DNA of 64,000 bases from Gammaproteobacteria bacterium RIFCSPHIGHO2_12_FULL_63_22 (GTDB lineage Bacteria > Pseudomonadota > Gammaproteobacteria > Xanthomonadales > Xanthomonadaceae). The stretch is taken from the NCBI GenBank assembly GCA_001801685.1, contig MGYJ01000078.1, positions 62,001 through 126,000 on the forward strand, written 5' to 3'. The notes under the pieces were generated by a model that did not search any database, had not been told where the DNA came from, and saw only the letters and a list, made by a program, of their open reading frames with translations. A program made the translations under genes and the position numbers. Below are positions 35,859 through 44,299 of this stretch, one piece after another. Each line of letters starts with the position of its first letter. The stretch's first letter is position 1.

Positions 35859-37337
35859 ATGAATTCGCCGCTGCCCTTGTTCACCGCCGACCAGGTTCGC
35901 GCCATCGAGGCGCAGGCCGTCGAAACGCTAGGCCTGACCGCATATGAATTGATGGGTCGTGCCGGCGCGGCGGCATGGCAGGCCCTTCATCGTCGCTGGC
36001 CGCAGGCTGCACGGATAGGCGTCGCCTGCGGACCTGGCAACAATGGCGGCGATGGTTACGTGCTCGCGCGCATCGCCAAAGCCGCGGGTTGCCAGGTACA
36101 GGTAATGGTGCCGCCGGATGGCGCGCCGCGGGGTGACGAGGCGAAGCGCGCCGCCAGCGACTGGCGCGAAGCCGGTGGGCTGACCCGCGTGTTCGACGGC
36201 CAGTTGCCGGACGTGGACTTGTGGGTGGATGCCTTGTTCGGCATCGGCCTGGTGCGCAACATCGTGGGTGTCTCCCAGGCGATGATCGAACGCATCAACG
36301 CCTCGCACCTGCCGGTGTTTTCCATCGACGTGCCCTCGGGCCTGGATTGCGACCGCGGTTACGCCGGACGCGCCTGCATCCGCGCCGACATGACGATTGG
36401 GCTGCTCGCTGCGAAGCGCGGCGCCTACACCGGCCCGGGCTGCGATGTATCCGGCGTTGTCGAGTTCGATCCGATCGGCATGACCGATCACTTCCTTGCG
36501 CAGTTCGCGCCAAGCGCTTTCCTGTATCGCCCCGCCGACCTGGTGGATGGCCTGAAACCCCGGCATGCCAATGCGCACAAGGGCGAGCACGGGCACGTGC
36601 TTTGCGTGGGTGGCGAGATGGGAATGGGCGGCGCCGTCAGGCTGTGCGCAGAGGCGGCATTGCGAGCGGGAGCGGGCCTGGCCAGCGTCGCGACTCGCAC
36701 CGAAGGCGTCGCCGCGTTGGTGGCCGCGCGCCCGGAGGCGATGACGCATGCCGTGGAGGATGCCGACGCACTGCAGATCCTGATCAAGCGCGCGGACGTG
36801 CTGGCAGTGGGGCCCGGGTTGGGTCGCGGCGACTGGGGTCGGAATCTTTTCGAAGCGGCGGCGGCATCGGGCAAGCCGCTCATCCTGGACGCCGACGGAC
36901 TGGGCATGCTGGCCCTGCATCCGCGTCCATTGCCGCAAGCCATCCTTACGCCGCATCCCGGCGAAGCCGCGCGCCTGCTGGGCTGCGATAACGAAGACGT
37001 GCAATCGGATCGATTCCACGCCGTCAACGCACTGGTGCAGAAATTCAATTGCGTCGTGGTCTTGAAAGGCGCAGGCACGCTGGTCGCTGCTCCCGGCGAA
37101 ACCACGGCGGTCATCGGTGCCGGAAATCCGGGCATGGCCACGGGTGGAATGGGTGATGTATTGACCGGCGTGATCGCCGCCTTGCATGCGCAGCGCCTGC
37201 CCTTGTTCAAGGCGGCTGTCTTCGGCGCGCTGCTGCACGGCGCGGCCGGCGATGCAGCAGCGCGCGTGGATGGTGAGCGCGGCCTGCTGCCATCGGATCT
37301 GTTCCCGCATTTGCGCCGGCTGGCAAATCCGGAATGA
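35859..37337 (+). CDS. nnrD: Bifunctional NAD(P)HX epimerase/dehydratase
   Basis: Repairs damaged hydrated NADH and NADPH. The 492-residue fusion has an N-terminal epimerase domain (about 1-215; CGPGNNGGDGYVLAR) and a C-terminal ADP-dependent dehydratase of ribokinase fold (about 225-490; GEHGHVLCVGGEMGMGGA, LTPHPGEAARLLG, GNPGMATGGMGDVLTG). The start at 35859 gives MNSPLPLFTADQVRAIEAQA, which matches the family. It overlaps tsaE by 4 bases. Confidence 0.95.
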   Translation: MNSPLPLFTADQVRAIEAQAVETLGLTAYELMGRAGAAAWQALHRRWPQAARIGVACGPGNNGGDGYVLARIAKAAGCQVQVMVPPDGAPRGDEAKRAASDWREAGGLTRVFDGQLPDVDLWVDALFGIGLVRNIVGVSQAMIERINASHLPVFSIDVPSGLDCDRGYAGRACIRADMTIGLLAAKRGAYTGPGCDVSGVVEFDPIGMTDHFLAQFAPSAFLYRPADLVDGLKPRHANAHKGEHGHVLCVGGEMGMGGAVRLCAEAALRAGAGLASVATRTEGVAALVAARPEAMTHAVEDADALQILIKRADVLAVGPGLGRGDWGRNLFEAAAASGKPLILDADGLGMLALHPRPLPQAILTPHPGEAARLLGCDNEDVQSDRFHAVNALVQKFNCVVVLKGAGTLVAAPGETTAVIGAGNPGMATGGMGDVLTGVIAALHAQRLPLFKAAVFGALLHGAAGDAAARVDGERGLLPSDLFPHLRRLANPE

Positions 37338-37816
37338 CCCGGGTGACAACCCTTGCCGATGCGGCCGCCACCGATCGGCTCGGCCAGCAACTGGCAAGCG
37401 CGATGCCCGAATCGGCCGTGGTTTTCCTGCGCGGCGACCTCGGTGCGGGCAAGACATCGCTGGCCCGCGCCCTGTTGCGCGGGCTGGGGGTGCAGGGGCC
37501 GATCAAGAGTCCGACCTACACCCTGATCGAGCGCTATCCGCTCGCCGCCGGCGAAGCCGTGCACCTCGACCTGTATCGCATCGCTGAAGCCTCCGAGCTC
37601 GAGTTCCTGGGGCTGCAAGACCTGATGCCCGAGGTGCGGCTGTGGCTGGTGGAGTGGCCCGACCATGGCCTGGGGGCGCTACCGCCGCCGGACCTGGAAA
37701 TCACCTTGTCGGTGGCCGGGCAAGGCCGCGAAATCCGGCTCGACGCGACGAGCCCGGCCGGCAACCGTTGGCTTGCCAGCCTCAGCGAATTGGGCCACTT
37801 GGGGTCGGCTTCTTAG
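37334..37816 (+). CDS. tsaE: tRNA threonylcarbamoyladenosine synthesis ATPase
   Basis: ATPase that drives TsaD/TsaB turnover in t6A synthesis. The 160-residue protein has the P-loop GDLGAGKT at 34-41, the SPTYTLIE segment and HLDLYRI with VEWPDHG near the C-terminal part. It is translationally coupled to nnrD (ATGA) and is followed by amiB and mutL, the order nnrD-tsaE-amiB-mutL of E. coli. Confidence 0.96.
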   Translation: MTRVTTLADAAATDRLGQQLASAMPESAVVFLRGDLGAGKTSLARALLRGLGVQGPIKSPTYTLIERYPLAAGEAVHLDLYRIAEASELEFLGLQDLMPEVRLWLVEWPDHGLGALPPPDLEITLSVAGQGREIRLDATSPAGNRWLASLSELGHLGSAS

Positions 37817-37843
37817 GTTGATCCGAGGAAAGTAGGGCAGGTG

Positions 37844-37887
37844 CCGGATTTAAAAGGAAAAAATCCCTTGCAATTGTAAAAATCCGG
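37844..37887 (+). promoter_or_regulatory. AT-rich nested inverted repeats before amiB
   Basis: An 8-bp dyad CCGGATTT (37844-37851) with AAATCCGG (37880-37887) encloses a smaller AAGG/CCTT dyad and a CAATTG palindrome (37871-37876). The stretch is AT-rich in a GC-rich context and ends 15 bases before amiB. It could be an operator, an attenuator-like structure or a tsaE terminator. Confidence 0.45.
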
Positions 37888-37902
37888 TGATTCAATCGCG
37901 GC

Positions 37903-39486
37903 ATGCGCCGGTTCCCCTCCCGTTGGTGGCTGTCCCTCCTCCTGGCCTTGGCCGGCACGGGTGCCGGCGCCGCCGATTTGCAGGGCATTCGACTGATCGA
38001 GGACGACGCCGGCACGCGCATCGAGCTCGCCATGGTCGGCGCAGCCCAATACAAGTATTTCACCCTGCAGAACCCCGAGCGTCTGGTGTTGGACCTGCAG
38101 GCGAGTCGCCTGGCGGACGGTTTCCAACTACCCGCACCGACCGGAATCGTGGCCAACGTGCGTACCGGCAAGCCCACTGCGGAAACCCTGCGCGTGGTGT
38201 TCGAACTCGGCCGCGCCGCGCCGGCACACAGCCGCATCGAGAAAGACGGCGCGCAATCCCGCCTGGTCCTGGAGCTTGGCGGTCGCCGGCCGCCGATAGC
38301 GGTCTCCGAAGCGCCTTCGGTCGCGCTCGAAAAAACCATCGCCAACCTGCCCAAGGTGGACTTGCCGACCGCCCGGACCCTGGTCGTTGGTCCTGTCGCC
38401 GAGGCGTCCCCGGCACCTGCACAGGTGCAGGCAGTGGCGCCGATCCAGCCGCAATCGCAACTGCAGGCGCAATCGCAATCGCAATCGCAATCGCAATCGC
38501 AATCGAACCAGCTCTCGTCGAACAGTAGTCCGTCGGTCGAGACGCCGGCACCGCGCGCATCGGCGCGCACCGTGCAGGACGTGATCGGCAGCGGACAACG
38601 CAAGCTGGTCGTCGCCATCGATGCCGGGCATGGTGGCAAGGACCCGGGCGCCCTCGGCCCTTCGGGCGTTCGCGAAAAGGCCGTTACGCTCGCCGTCGCA
38701 CGCGAGCTTGCGCGCCAGATCGACGCCGACCCGGGCATGCGCGCGGTGCTGATTCGCGACGGCGACCGCTTCGTGCCGCTGAAAGACCGCTACATGAAAG
38801 CGCGTTCCGCACAGGCCGATCTTTTCATCTCCATCCATGCCGACGCCTCGCCCAACAACACCGCGAGCGGCGCTTCGGTTTACGTGTTGTCCACGCGCGG
38901 CGCTTCCTCGCAGGCGGCGCGCTGGTTGGCCGACCAGGAAAACGCCGCCGACCTCGTCGGCGGCGTTTCGCTGGACCACAAGGATCACAATCTTGCCGCC
39001 GTGCTGCTCGATCTTTCGCAGAGCGCGACCATGCGTGCCTCGGACGACATCGCCAACCAGGTGCTCGGTTCGCTGAAGAATGTCGGCAAGGCGCACAAGC
39101 CAAGCATCGAGCGCGCCAATTTTGTCGTGCTCCGGTCGCCGGATGTGCCGTCCATGCTCATCGAAACGGGGTTCATCACCAATCCCTCGGAAGAGAAGCG
39201 CCTGAACGATCCCGGCTATCGCACGCGGCTTGCAACGGCGATCACCGAAGGCGTGCGCCGCTATTTTTCCGACCAGGCGCCCCCGGGCAGCTGGTACGCA
39301 AGCCGCGAGGACCTGCGTCCCTCGTCGCGCATGCACGTGGTCAGTCGCGGTGAGACGCTCAGCCTGATCGCGGCGCGCCATGGCGTGGGCGTGGATCGCA
39401 TCCGCGAGGCCAACCGGCGCCAGGGCGATGCGGTGCAGGTGGGTGAGAGCCTGACCATCCCGCTGATGGCCTCCGCGCCCAAGTAA
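37903..39486 (+). CDS. amiB: N-acetylmuramoyl-L-alanine amidase with AMIN and LysM domains
   Basis: Periplasmic wall amidase that splits daughter cells. The 527-residue protein has a signal peptide (1-24), an AMIN septum-targeting domain (about 25-128), a long low-complexity linker (about 129-225) with a Gln-Ser run, the Amidase_3 domain (about 234-455; AIDAGHGGKDPGA with zinc His243, FISIHADA, MLIETGFITN) and a C-terminal LysM domain (about 478-521). Gene order matches E. coli amiB. The linker holds a DNA hexamer repeat. Confidence 0.94.
   Translation: MRRFPSRWWLSLLLALAGTGAGAADLQGIRLIEDDAGTRIELAMVGAAQYKYFTLQNPERLVLDLQASRLADGFQLPAPTGIVANVRTGKPTAETLRVVFELGRAAPAHSRIEKDGAQSRLVLELGGRRPPIAVSEAPSVALEKTIANLPKVDLPTARTLVVGPVAEASPAPAQVQAVAPIQPQSQLQAQSQSQSQSQSQSNQLSSNSSPSVETPAPRASARTVQDVIGSGQRKLVVAIDAGHGGKDPGALGPSGVREKAVTLAVARELARQIDADPGMRAVLIRDGDRFVPLKDRYMKARSAQADLFISIHADASPNNTASGASVYVLSTRGASSQAARWLADQENAADLVGGVSLDHKDHNLAAVLLDLSQSATMRASDDIANQVLGSLKNVGKAHKPSIERANFVVLRSPDVPSMLIETGFITNPSEEKRLNDPGYRTRLATAITEGVRRYFSDQAPPGSWYASREDLRPSSRMHVVSRGETLSLIAARHGVGVDRIREANRRQGDAVQVGESLTIPLMASAPK
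38470..38505 (+). repeat. CAATCG hexanucleotide repeat in amiB
   Basis: Six perfect tandem copies of CAATCG (36 bases), with a related copy upstream. It codes for alternating Gln-Ser at residues 190-201 of the AmiB linker. Changes in copy number would keep the frame and only lengthen or shorten the linker. Confidence 0.95.
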
Positions 39487-39534
39487 GGTCGGTCCCGCTG
39501 CTATCATCGGCGTTGGTTCCAGACCCGACTGCGT

Positions 39535-41325
39535 GTGCCCAACATCCGTTTGCTACCCGATACCCTGATCAACCAGATCGCCGCCGGCGAAGTGGTCGAA
39601 CGCCCGTCGTCGGTGGTCAAGGAACTGGTTGAAAACGCGCTGGACGCCGGCGCACGCCGCATCGACATCGACCTGGAGGAAGGCGGCATCCGCCTGATCC
39701 GCATTCGCGACGATGGTTCCGGCATGACGCCTGCCGACCTGGGCCTCGCGGTATCGCGCCACGCCACCAGCAAGATCGCGTCGCTCGACGACCTTGAACA
39801 AGTGGCGACGCTTGGTTTTCGCGGTGAAGCGCTGCCTTCCATCGCCTCGGTCAGCCGCTTCGCGATCAGTTCGCGCACCGCCGGGGAAAGCCATGGTTCG
39901 CGACTTGAGATCGATGGCGGAAAGCTGGCCGCGATCGTGCCGCAGGCGCACGCGGTCGGCACCACCATTGAGGTGCGCGACCTTTTCTACAACGTGCCGG
40001 CGCGACGCAAGTTCCTGCGCGCCGAACGCACCGAGCTGGGCCATGTGGAGGAGTGGTTGCGTTCGCTCGCCCTGGCCAGGCCCGAAGTGGAGTTGCGGAT
40101 CTCGCACAACGGCAAGCCCGGCAAGCAATACCGCCCGGGTCCTTCGGATGCCGACGCGCAGGGGCGCTTGGCGGAAGCGCTGGGCGAAGAGTTCGTCAAC
40201 CAGTGCCTGCGCATAGACCATGCCGCTGCGGGCTTGTCGCTGAAAGGTTGGGTCGGATTGCCGACGGCGTCGCGCTCCAGCGCCGACCAGCAGTATTTCT
40301 ACGTCAACGGGCGGGCCGTCAAGGACCGCATCGTTGCCCACGCCGTCCGCCAGGCTTACAGCGACGTGTTGTTCCATGGCCGCCATCCGTCCTTCGTATT
40401 GTTCCTGGAACTCGATGCGCGCCGGGTTGACGTGAACGTGCATCCGGCGAAACACGAAGTGCGATTCCGCGATGGCCGCCTGGTGCATGAGTTTGTATTC
40501 CGCACGCTGCACGAGGCTCTTGCCGGCACACGCGCTGGCGCAGCGGCATCGCAAGTGCCTGCAGCGTCGCCGGCGGAATCGGCAGCGGGCTATTCCGCGT
40601 GGACAGGTGACCGCCAGTCGGCCATGAGCCTGCCGGTGCGCGAGACGATGGCCGGCTACGCCGCGTTGTACGGCGACCCGCAAGCCCAGTCCGGCAGTAT
40701 CGCCACCGCGCCGCGGCTTCCGGAGGCCGACGATGCTCAGGCGCCGCCGCTGGGTTTCGCGCTCGCGCAGCTGCACGGCATCTTCATCCTGGCCGAAAAT
40801 GCCCAGGGCCTGGTGCTGGTGGACATGCACGCCGCGCACGAACGCATTACCTACGAGCGTCTCAAGGATGCGCAGGACGGCAGCGGCATCCGCTCACAGC
40901 CGCTGCTGGTTCCCGTGTCGCTGGCTGTCGCGGAACGCGAGGCTGACGTCGCGGAGCAGCATGCTGATGCCTTGGCAAGCCTGGGTTTCGAACTTCGCCG
41001 TACCGGGCCGCAGGCGCTAAGCGTGCGTGCCATACCGGCGCTGCTGGCAGACCTGGAACCCCGGGCGCTGGTGCTGGACCTGCTGAACGATCTCCGCGAG
41101 CATGGCGAAAGCCGGGTCCTGGAACAGGCCCGCAATGAACTACTCTCGACCCTGGCCTGTCACACTTCCGTGCGGGCCAACCGGCGCCTGGGCCTGGCGG
41201 AAATGAACGCGCTGCTGCGCGACATGGAAGCGACCGAGCGTTCCGGCCAGTGCAACCATGGACGACCGACCTGGGTGCAGCTGAGCAAATTCGAACTGGA
41301 CAAACTTTTCCTGCGTGGAAGATGA
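39535..41325 (+). CDS. mutL: DNA mismatch repair protein MutL
   Basis: Links mismatch recognition by MutS to strand removal. The 596-residue protein has the GHKL ATPase motifs ([33 protein letters not shown]) in the N-terminal half, a variable linker, and the C-terminal dimerisation domain ([27 protein letters not shown]). The start is GTG at 39535; the product then starts [23 protein letters not shown] as expected. It overlaps the next gene by 4 bases. Confidence 0.96.
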   Translation: MPNIRLLPDTLINQIAAGEVVERPSSVVKELVENALDAGARRIDIDLEEGGIRLIRIRDDGSGMTPADLGLAVSRHATSKIASLDDLEQVATLGFRGEALPSIASVSRFAISSRTAGESHGSRLEIDGGKLAAIVPQAHAVGTTIEVRDLFYNVPARRKFLRAERTELGHVEEWLRSLALARPEVELRISHNGKPGKQYRPGPSDADAQGRLAEALGEEFVNQCLRIDHAAAGLSLKGWVGLPTASRSSADQQYFYVNGRAVKDRIVAHAVRQAYSDVLFHGRHPSFVLFLELDARRVDVNVHPAKHEVRFRDGRLVHEFVFRTLHEALAGTRAGAAASQVPAASPAESAAGYSAWTGDRQSAMSLPVRETMAGYAALYGDPQAQSGSIATAPRLPEADDAQAPPLGFALAQLHGIFILAENAQGLVLVDMHAAHERITYERLKDAQDGSGIRSQPLLVPVSLAVAEREADVAEQHADALASLGFELRRTGPQALSVRAIPALLADLEPRALVLDLLNDLREHGESRVLEQARNELLSTLACHTSVRANRRLGLAEMNALLRDMEATERSGQCNHGRPTWVQLSKFELDKLFLRGR

Positions 41326-42287
41326 AATACATGAAACCGATCAAGGTACTGATGACGATGATTCTGGCTGGCACGATGCTCGCTGCATGTGGTGAGGCGC
41401 CCGTGGATCCGGCGATCGACGCCGCGGCGAAAGCGCAAAAAACCGCCTACGAGAAAGAGATCGCCGACTGGCGCGCCGGCAGGTTGCAACGACTGACCAA
41501 ACCCGATGGCTGGTTGTCGCTGGTCGGCATGCACTGGCTCGAGGTCGGCAAGACACGCGTCGGCAACGCGGCCGACAACGGCACCCGGCTTGCGGTCGGT
41601 CCGCCGAAGATCGGCTTGGTCGGCCTCGATCGCGACGGGAATATCGAATTCACGCCGGAGTCGGGCGTCGAAATCCTGATCGACGGCCAGCCCGCCACCG
41701 GCCCAGTCAAGCTGGTTTCCGACGCCGATGGCACGCCGACCGTGGTTGGCTTCAACAAGGGCGACGCCAGTTTCATCGTCATCAAGCGCGGCGGTAAATA
41801 TGCCTTGCGCGTGCGCGACGCGCTGGCCCCGACCCGCATGAATTTTCCGGGCATCCCGAGTTTCGATATCGATCCGTCGTTCCGCTTCAATGCGCGCTTC
41901 ACCGCGCATCCGCCGGGCAAGAAAATCGACATCGTCAACATCCTCAGCATGGTCGAGCCGATGGACAATCCCGGCACGGTCACCTTCGAGAAGGACGGCA
42001 AGTCCTTCACGCTGGAAGCCGTGGATGAAGGCGACCACCAGTTGTTCCTGATCTACGCCGATCGCACCAGCGGCCATGAGAGCTATCCCGCCGCCCGGTT
42101 CCTGTATGCCGAGTACCCGGATGCGAATGGCATGACGGTGGTGGATTTCAACAAGGGCTACAACCCGCCGTGCGCATTCAGCGAGTTCTCGACCTGTCCG
42201 ATGCCGCCGCTCAGCAATCGCCTGGACCTGGTGATCACTGCGGGCGAGAAGAAACCCTACAAGCCCGGCGCGGCGGTGGCCAATTGA
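41322..42287 (+). CDS. DUF1684 lipoprotein
   Basis: A 321-residue predicted lipoprotein with a signal ending in LAAC near residue 23 and a DUF1684 domain: [27 protein letters not shown] near the start and [26 protein letters not shown] near the end. The C-terminal cysteine and histidine-poor pattern is typical of the family, whose function is unknown. The first ATG overlaps the mutL stop; a second ATG at 41331 is also possible. In E. coli miaA and hfq follow mutL, but not here. Confidence 0.83.
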   Translation: MKYMKPIKVLMTMILAGTMLAACGEAPVDPAIDAAAKAQKTAYEKEIADWRAGRLQRLTKPDGWLSLVGMHWLEVGKTRVGNAADNGTRLAVGPPKIGLVGLDRDGNIEFTPESGVEILIDGQPATGPVKLVSDADGTPTVVGFNKGDASFIVIKRGGKYALRVRDALAPTRMNFPGIPSFDIDPSFRFNARFTAHPPGKKIDIVNILSMVEPMDNPGTVTFEKDGKSFTLEAVDEGDHQLFLIYADRTSGHESYPAARFLYAEYPDANGMTVVDFNKGYNPPCAFSEFSTCPMPPLSNRLDLVITAGEKKPYKPGAAVAN

Positions 42288-42289
42288 AG

Positions 42290-43183
42290 ATGATCCGTTT
42301 CCCGAAATCCGTCCTTGCGCTCGGGCTGGCGCTGCTGGTTTCCAGCACCGCGTCCATCGCGCAGACCTCGCCCAAGCCGCTGTTGTGGAAGGTCAGCGAT
42401 GGCGACAATTCGCTTTACCTGCTGGGCTCCTTCCATGCCTTGAAGCCTGCTGACTATCCGCTGGCGGCGTCGGTGGATGCGGCGTTTGCCGATGCCGAGG
42501 CAGTGGCGTTCGAACTGTCGCCCGAAGAAATGAATTCGCCCAGCCTGGGCGCCAAGCTGGTCGGCGCTGCTCGCCTGGCCGAGGGCCAGACGCTCAAGTC
42601 GTCCATCCCGGCGGCGGAATGGTTGCGGCTTGAACAATACGCAAGCAAGCGTGGTTTTCCGCTCGACAACTTCCAGGGCATCGAACCCTGGTTCGTGTCG
42701 ATGGTGATCAGCCTGCAGGAGATGGCCGCCAACGGATATGACCCTAAGATCGGGCTTGATCAACACCTGATGGGATTGGCGGCGCGCGCCGGCAAGCGCA
42801 CCAGCGGGCTGGAAAGCGCTGACGACCAGATCACGGCACTCGACAGCATGTCGCCGATCGAACAGCAGCAGACCCTGTCGGAAACGCTGGACGAAGTGCA
42901 TGACCCGAAGGGCAAGATCGACGAGCTGCACGACATCTGGCGGCGCGGCGATGCACTGGCCCTGGAAAAGGCCATGGGCACGGAATTGCAGGTGAAATAT
43001 CCCAAGCTGTACAAGCGCATCAATGTCGATCGCAACCAGGCCTGGCTGCCCAAGCTGCGCGCCATGCTGGACAACCAGAAGAGCGACGACACGATGGTCG
43101 TGGTCGGCAGCTTGCACCTGGTCGGCGCCGACGGACTGGTCAGCCAGCTGAAGGCGCGCGGTTACAAGGTCGAAAAACTCTAG
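42290..43183 (+). CDS. TraB/GumN family protein
   Basis: A 297-residue exported protein with a signal peptide (MIRFPKSVLALGLALLVSSTASIA) and a TraB/GumN domain. The family pattern is LYLLGSFHALKPADYPL near the N-terminus and VVVGSLHLVGADGLVSQLKARGY at the end, which resembles the Tiki-like metalloprotease fold with a conserved Gly-Ser-Xaa-His pair. Function in bacteria is not settled; GumN was named for its place near xanthan genes. It lies 2 bases after the DUF1684 gene. Confidence 0.85.
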   Translation: MIRFPKSVLALGLALLVSSTASIAQTSPKPLLWKVSDGDNSLYLLGSFHALKPADYPLAASVDAAFADAEAVAFELSPEEMNSPSLGAKLVGAARLAEGQTLKSSIPAAEWLRLEQYASKRGFPLDNFQGIEPWFVSMVISLQEMAANGYDPKIGLDQHLMGLAARAGKRTSGLESADDQITALDSMSPIEQQQTLSETLDEVHDPKGKIDELHDIWRRGDALALEKAMGTELQVKYPKLYKRINVDRNQAWLPKLRAMLDNQKSDDTMVVVGSLHLVGADGLVSQLKARGYKVEKL

Positions 43184-43208
43184 CCTTGGCGAAAGCCGCT
43201 GGCGCGTT

Positions 43209-43700
43209 TCAGTGCGGCGGCACCAAGTCGATGCAATCGACCGGGCAGGGCGGAATGCAGAGCTCGCACCCGGTGCACAGGTCTGCAAGAACGGTGTGCA
43301 TGCGTTTGGATGCGCCCACGATGGCGTCCACCGGACAGGCCTGGATGCATTTCGTGCAGCCAATGCACTCCGCTTCGCGAATCAGCGCGACCATCACGGG
43401 TTTCTCGATGCCATTCGCCGGATTCAATGGCTTCGGTGATCGATCCAGCAAACGCGCGAGCGCCTGCACGCCCGCTTCGCCGCCGGGTGGGCACTGGTTG
43501 ATGTCGGCTTCATCCCTCGCAAGCGCGAGTGCGTAGGGTTTGCAGCCCGCATAGCCGCACTGCCCACATTGGGTTTGCGGCAACAGGCGTTCGATTCTTT
43601 CGACCAACTCCGCTTCGCTGGGCGCCGCGGCATGCGCCTTGCGCAGCAGCAGCCACGCGGGAAGCAGGGCTGCCAGCAACACAGCGAGCAGGCTCACCAT
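43209..43700 (-). CDS. rnfB: RnfB-like ferredoxin subunit
   Basis: Iron-sulfur subunit of the Rnf/Rsx electron transport complex. The 163-residue protein has an N-terminal membrane anchor (about 1-20), the four-cysteine domain with [13 protein letters not shown], and two [4Fe-4S] ferredoxin motifs ([16 protein letters not shown] and [15 protein letters not shown]), so all ligands are kept. The E. coli homologue is longer at the C-terminus. It overlaps the rnfA-like gene by 7 bases; rnfC, D, G and E are not adjacent. Confidence 0.9.
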   Translation of the reverse strand: MVSLLAVLLAALLPAWLLLRKAHAAAPSEAELVERIERLLPQTQCGQCGYAGCKPYALALARDEADINQCPPGGEAGVQALARLLDRSPKPLNPANGIEKPVMVALIREAECIGCTKCIQACPVDAIVGASKRMHTVLADLCTGCELCIPPCPVDCIDLVPPH

Positions 43701-44269
43701 GGCAACACCGGCGCCAGCCCCGTCAATGCGACTGCGGCCAAGGCCGCGGACAGGATGATCACAGGCGTCCCGCGCATCGGCGTCGGCACCGTTGACACGT
43801 GCAAACGATCGAGCACAGCCGTCGCGGCCGGCGCCAGCAATGCCAGTGCGAAGCTCAGGCCGATGCTGGCAGCCAGCGTGGCTACCGGTCGCTGCGAACC
43901 ACCCGTGATGGCCTGGGCCAACACCGCGAGATTGCCCGACAGCAGCGGCAGTGCCACGCGCCACTGCTGCGCACCAGGATTCAATCGCGCTGGACGCGCG
44001 CGCCCGCTGGCCAGTTGCAGTAGCACGCAGGCGAAGGACAGGGCGAACAGGAAATCCAGCAGGCGCGTGCCGGCCTCGCCTGCCTTGAAGACAGTGCCCG
44101 TCCAATCGGGCGTCGCCAGCGACAGCACGGTCATCAGCACGGCCGCGCCTGTCGCCAGCCCCAGCGATGCACTGGCGCGCCGCGCGGCCGGATCGGGCGC
44201 CAGGCCGATGGCCAGGACCCCTTCGTTGAGCCAGGCCGCGGCGAGGAATACCAGGAAGAGTGACTGCAT
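43694..44269 (-). CDS. Divergent RnfA-like membrane protein lacking cluster cysteines
   Basis: A 191-residue protein with about six membrane segments. The C-terminal [20 protein letters not shown] resembles E. coli RsxA ([20 protein letters not shown]), and [12 protein letters not shown] aligns with LPLITTNCAVLG. Both cysteines that hold the intramembrane [2Fe-2S] cluster in RnfA are replaced, by Ala24 (in GLAP instead of GLCP) and Leu114. This suggests loss of electron transfer or a different role. Position next to rnfB supports the homology. Confidence 0.72.
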   Translation of the reverse strand: MQSLFLVFLAAAWLNEGVLAIGLAPDPAARRASASLGLATGAAVLMTVLSLATPDWTGTVFKAGEAGTRLLDFLFALSFACVLLQLASGRARPARLNPGAQQWRVALPLLSGNLAVLAQAITGGSQRPVATLAASIGLSFALALLAPAATAVLDRLHVSTVPTPMRGTPVIILSAALAAVALTGLAPVLPW

Positions 44270-44299
44270 GGCGGAACGCCGACGTGCGAGGGTTCGCGA

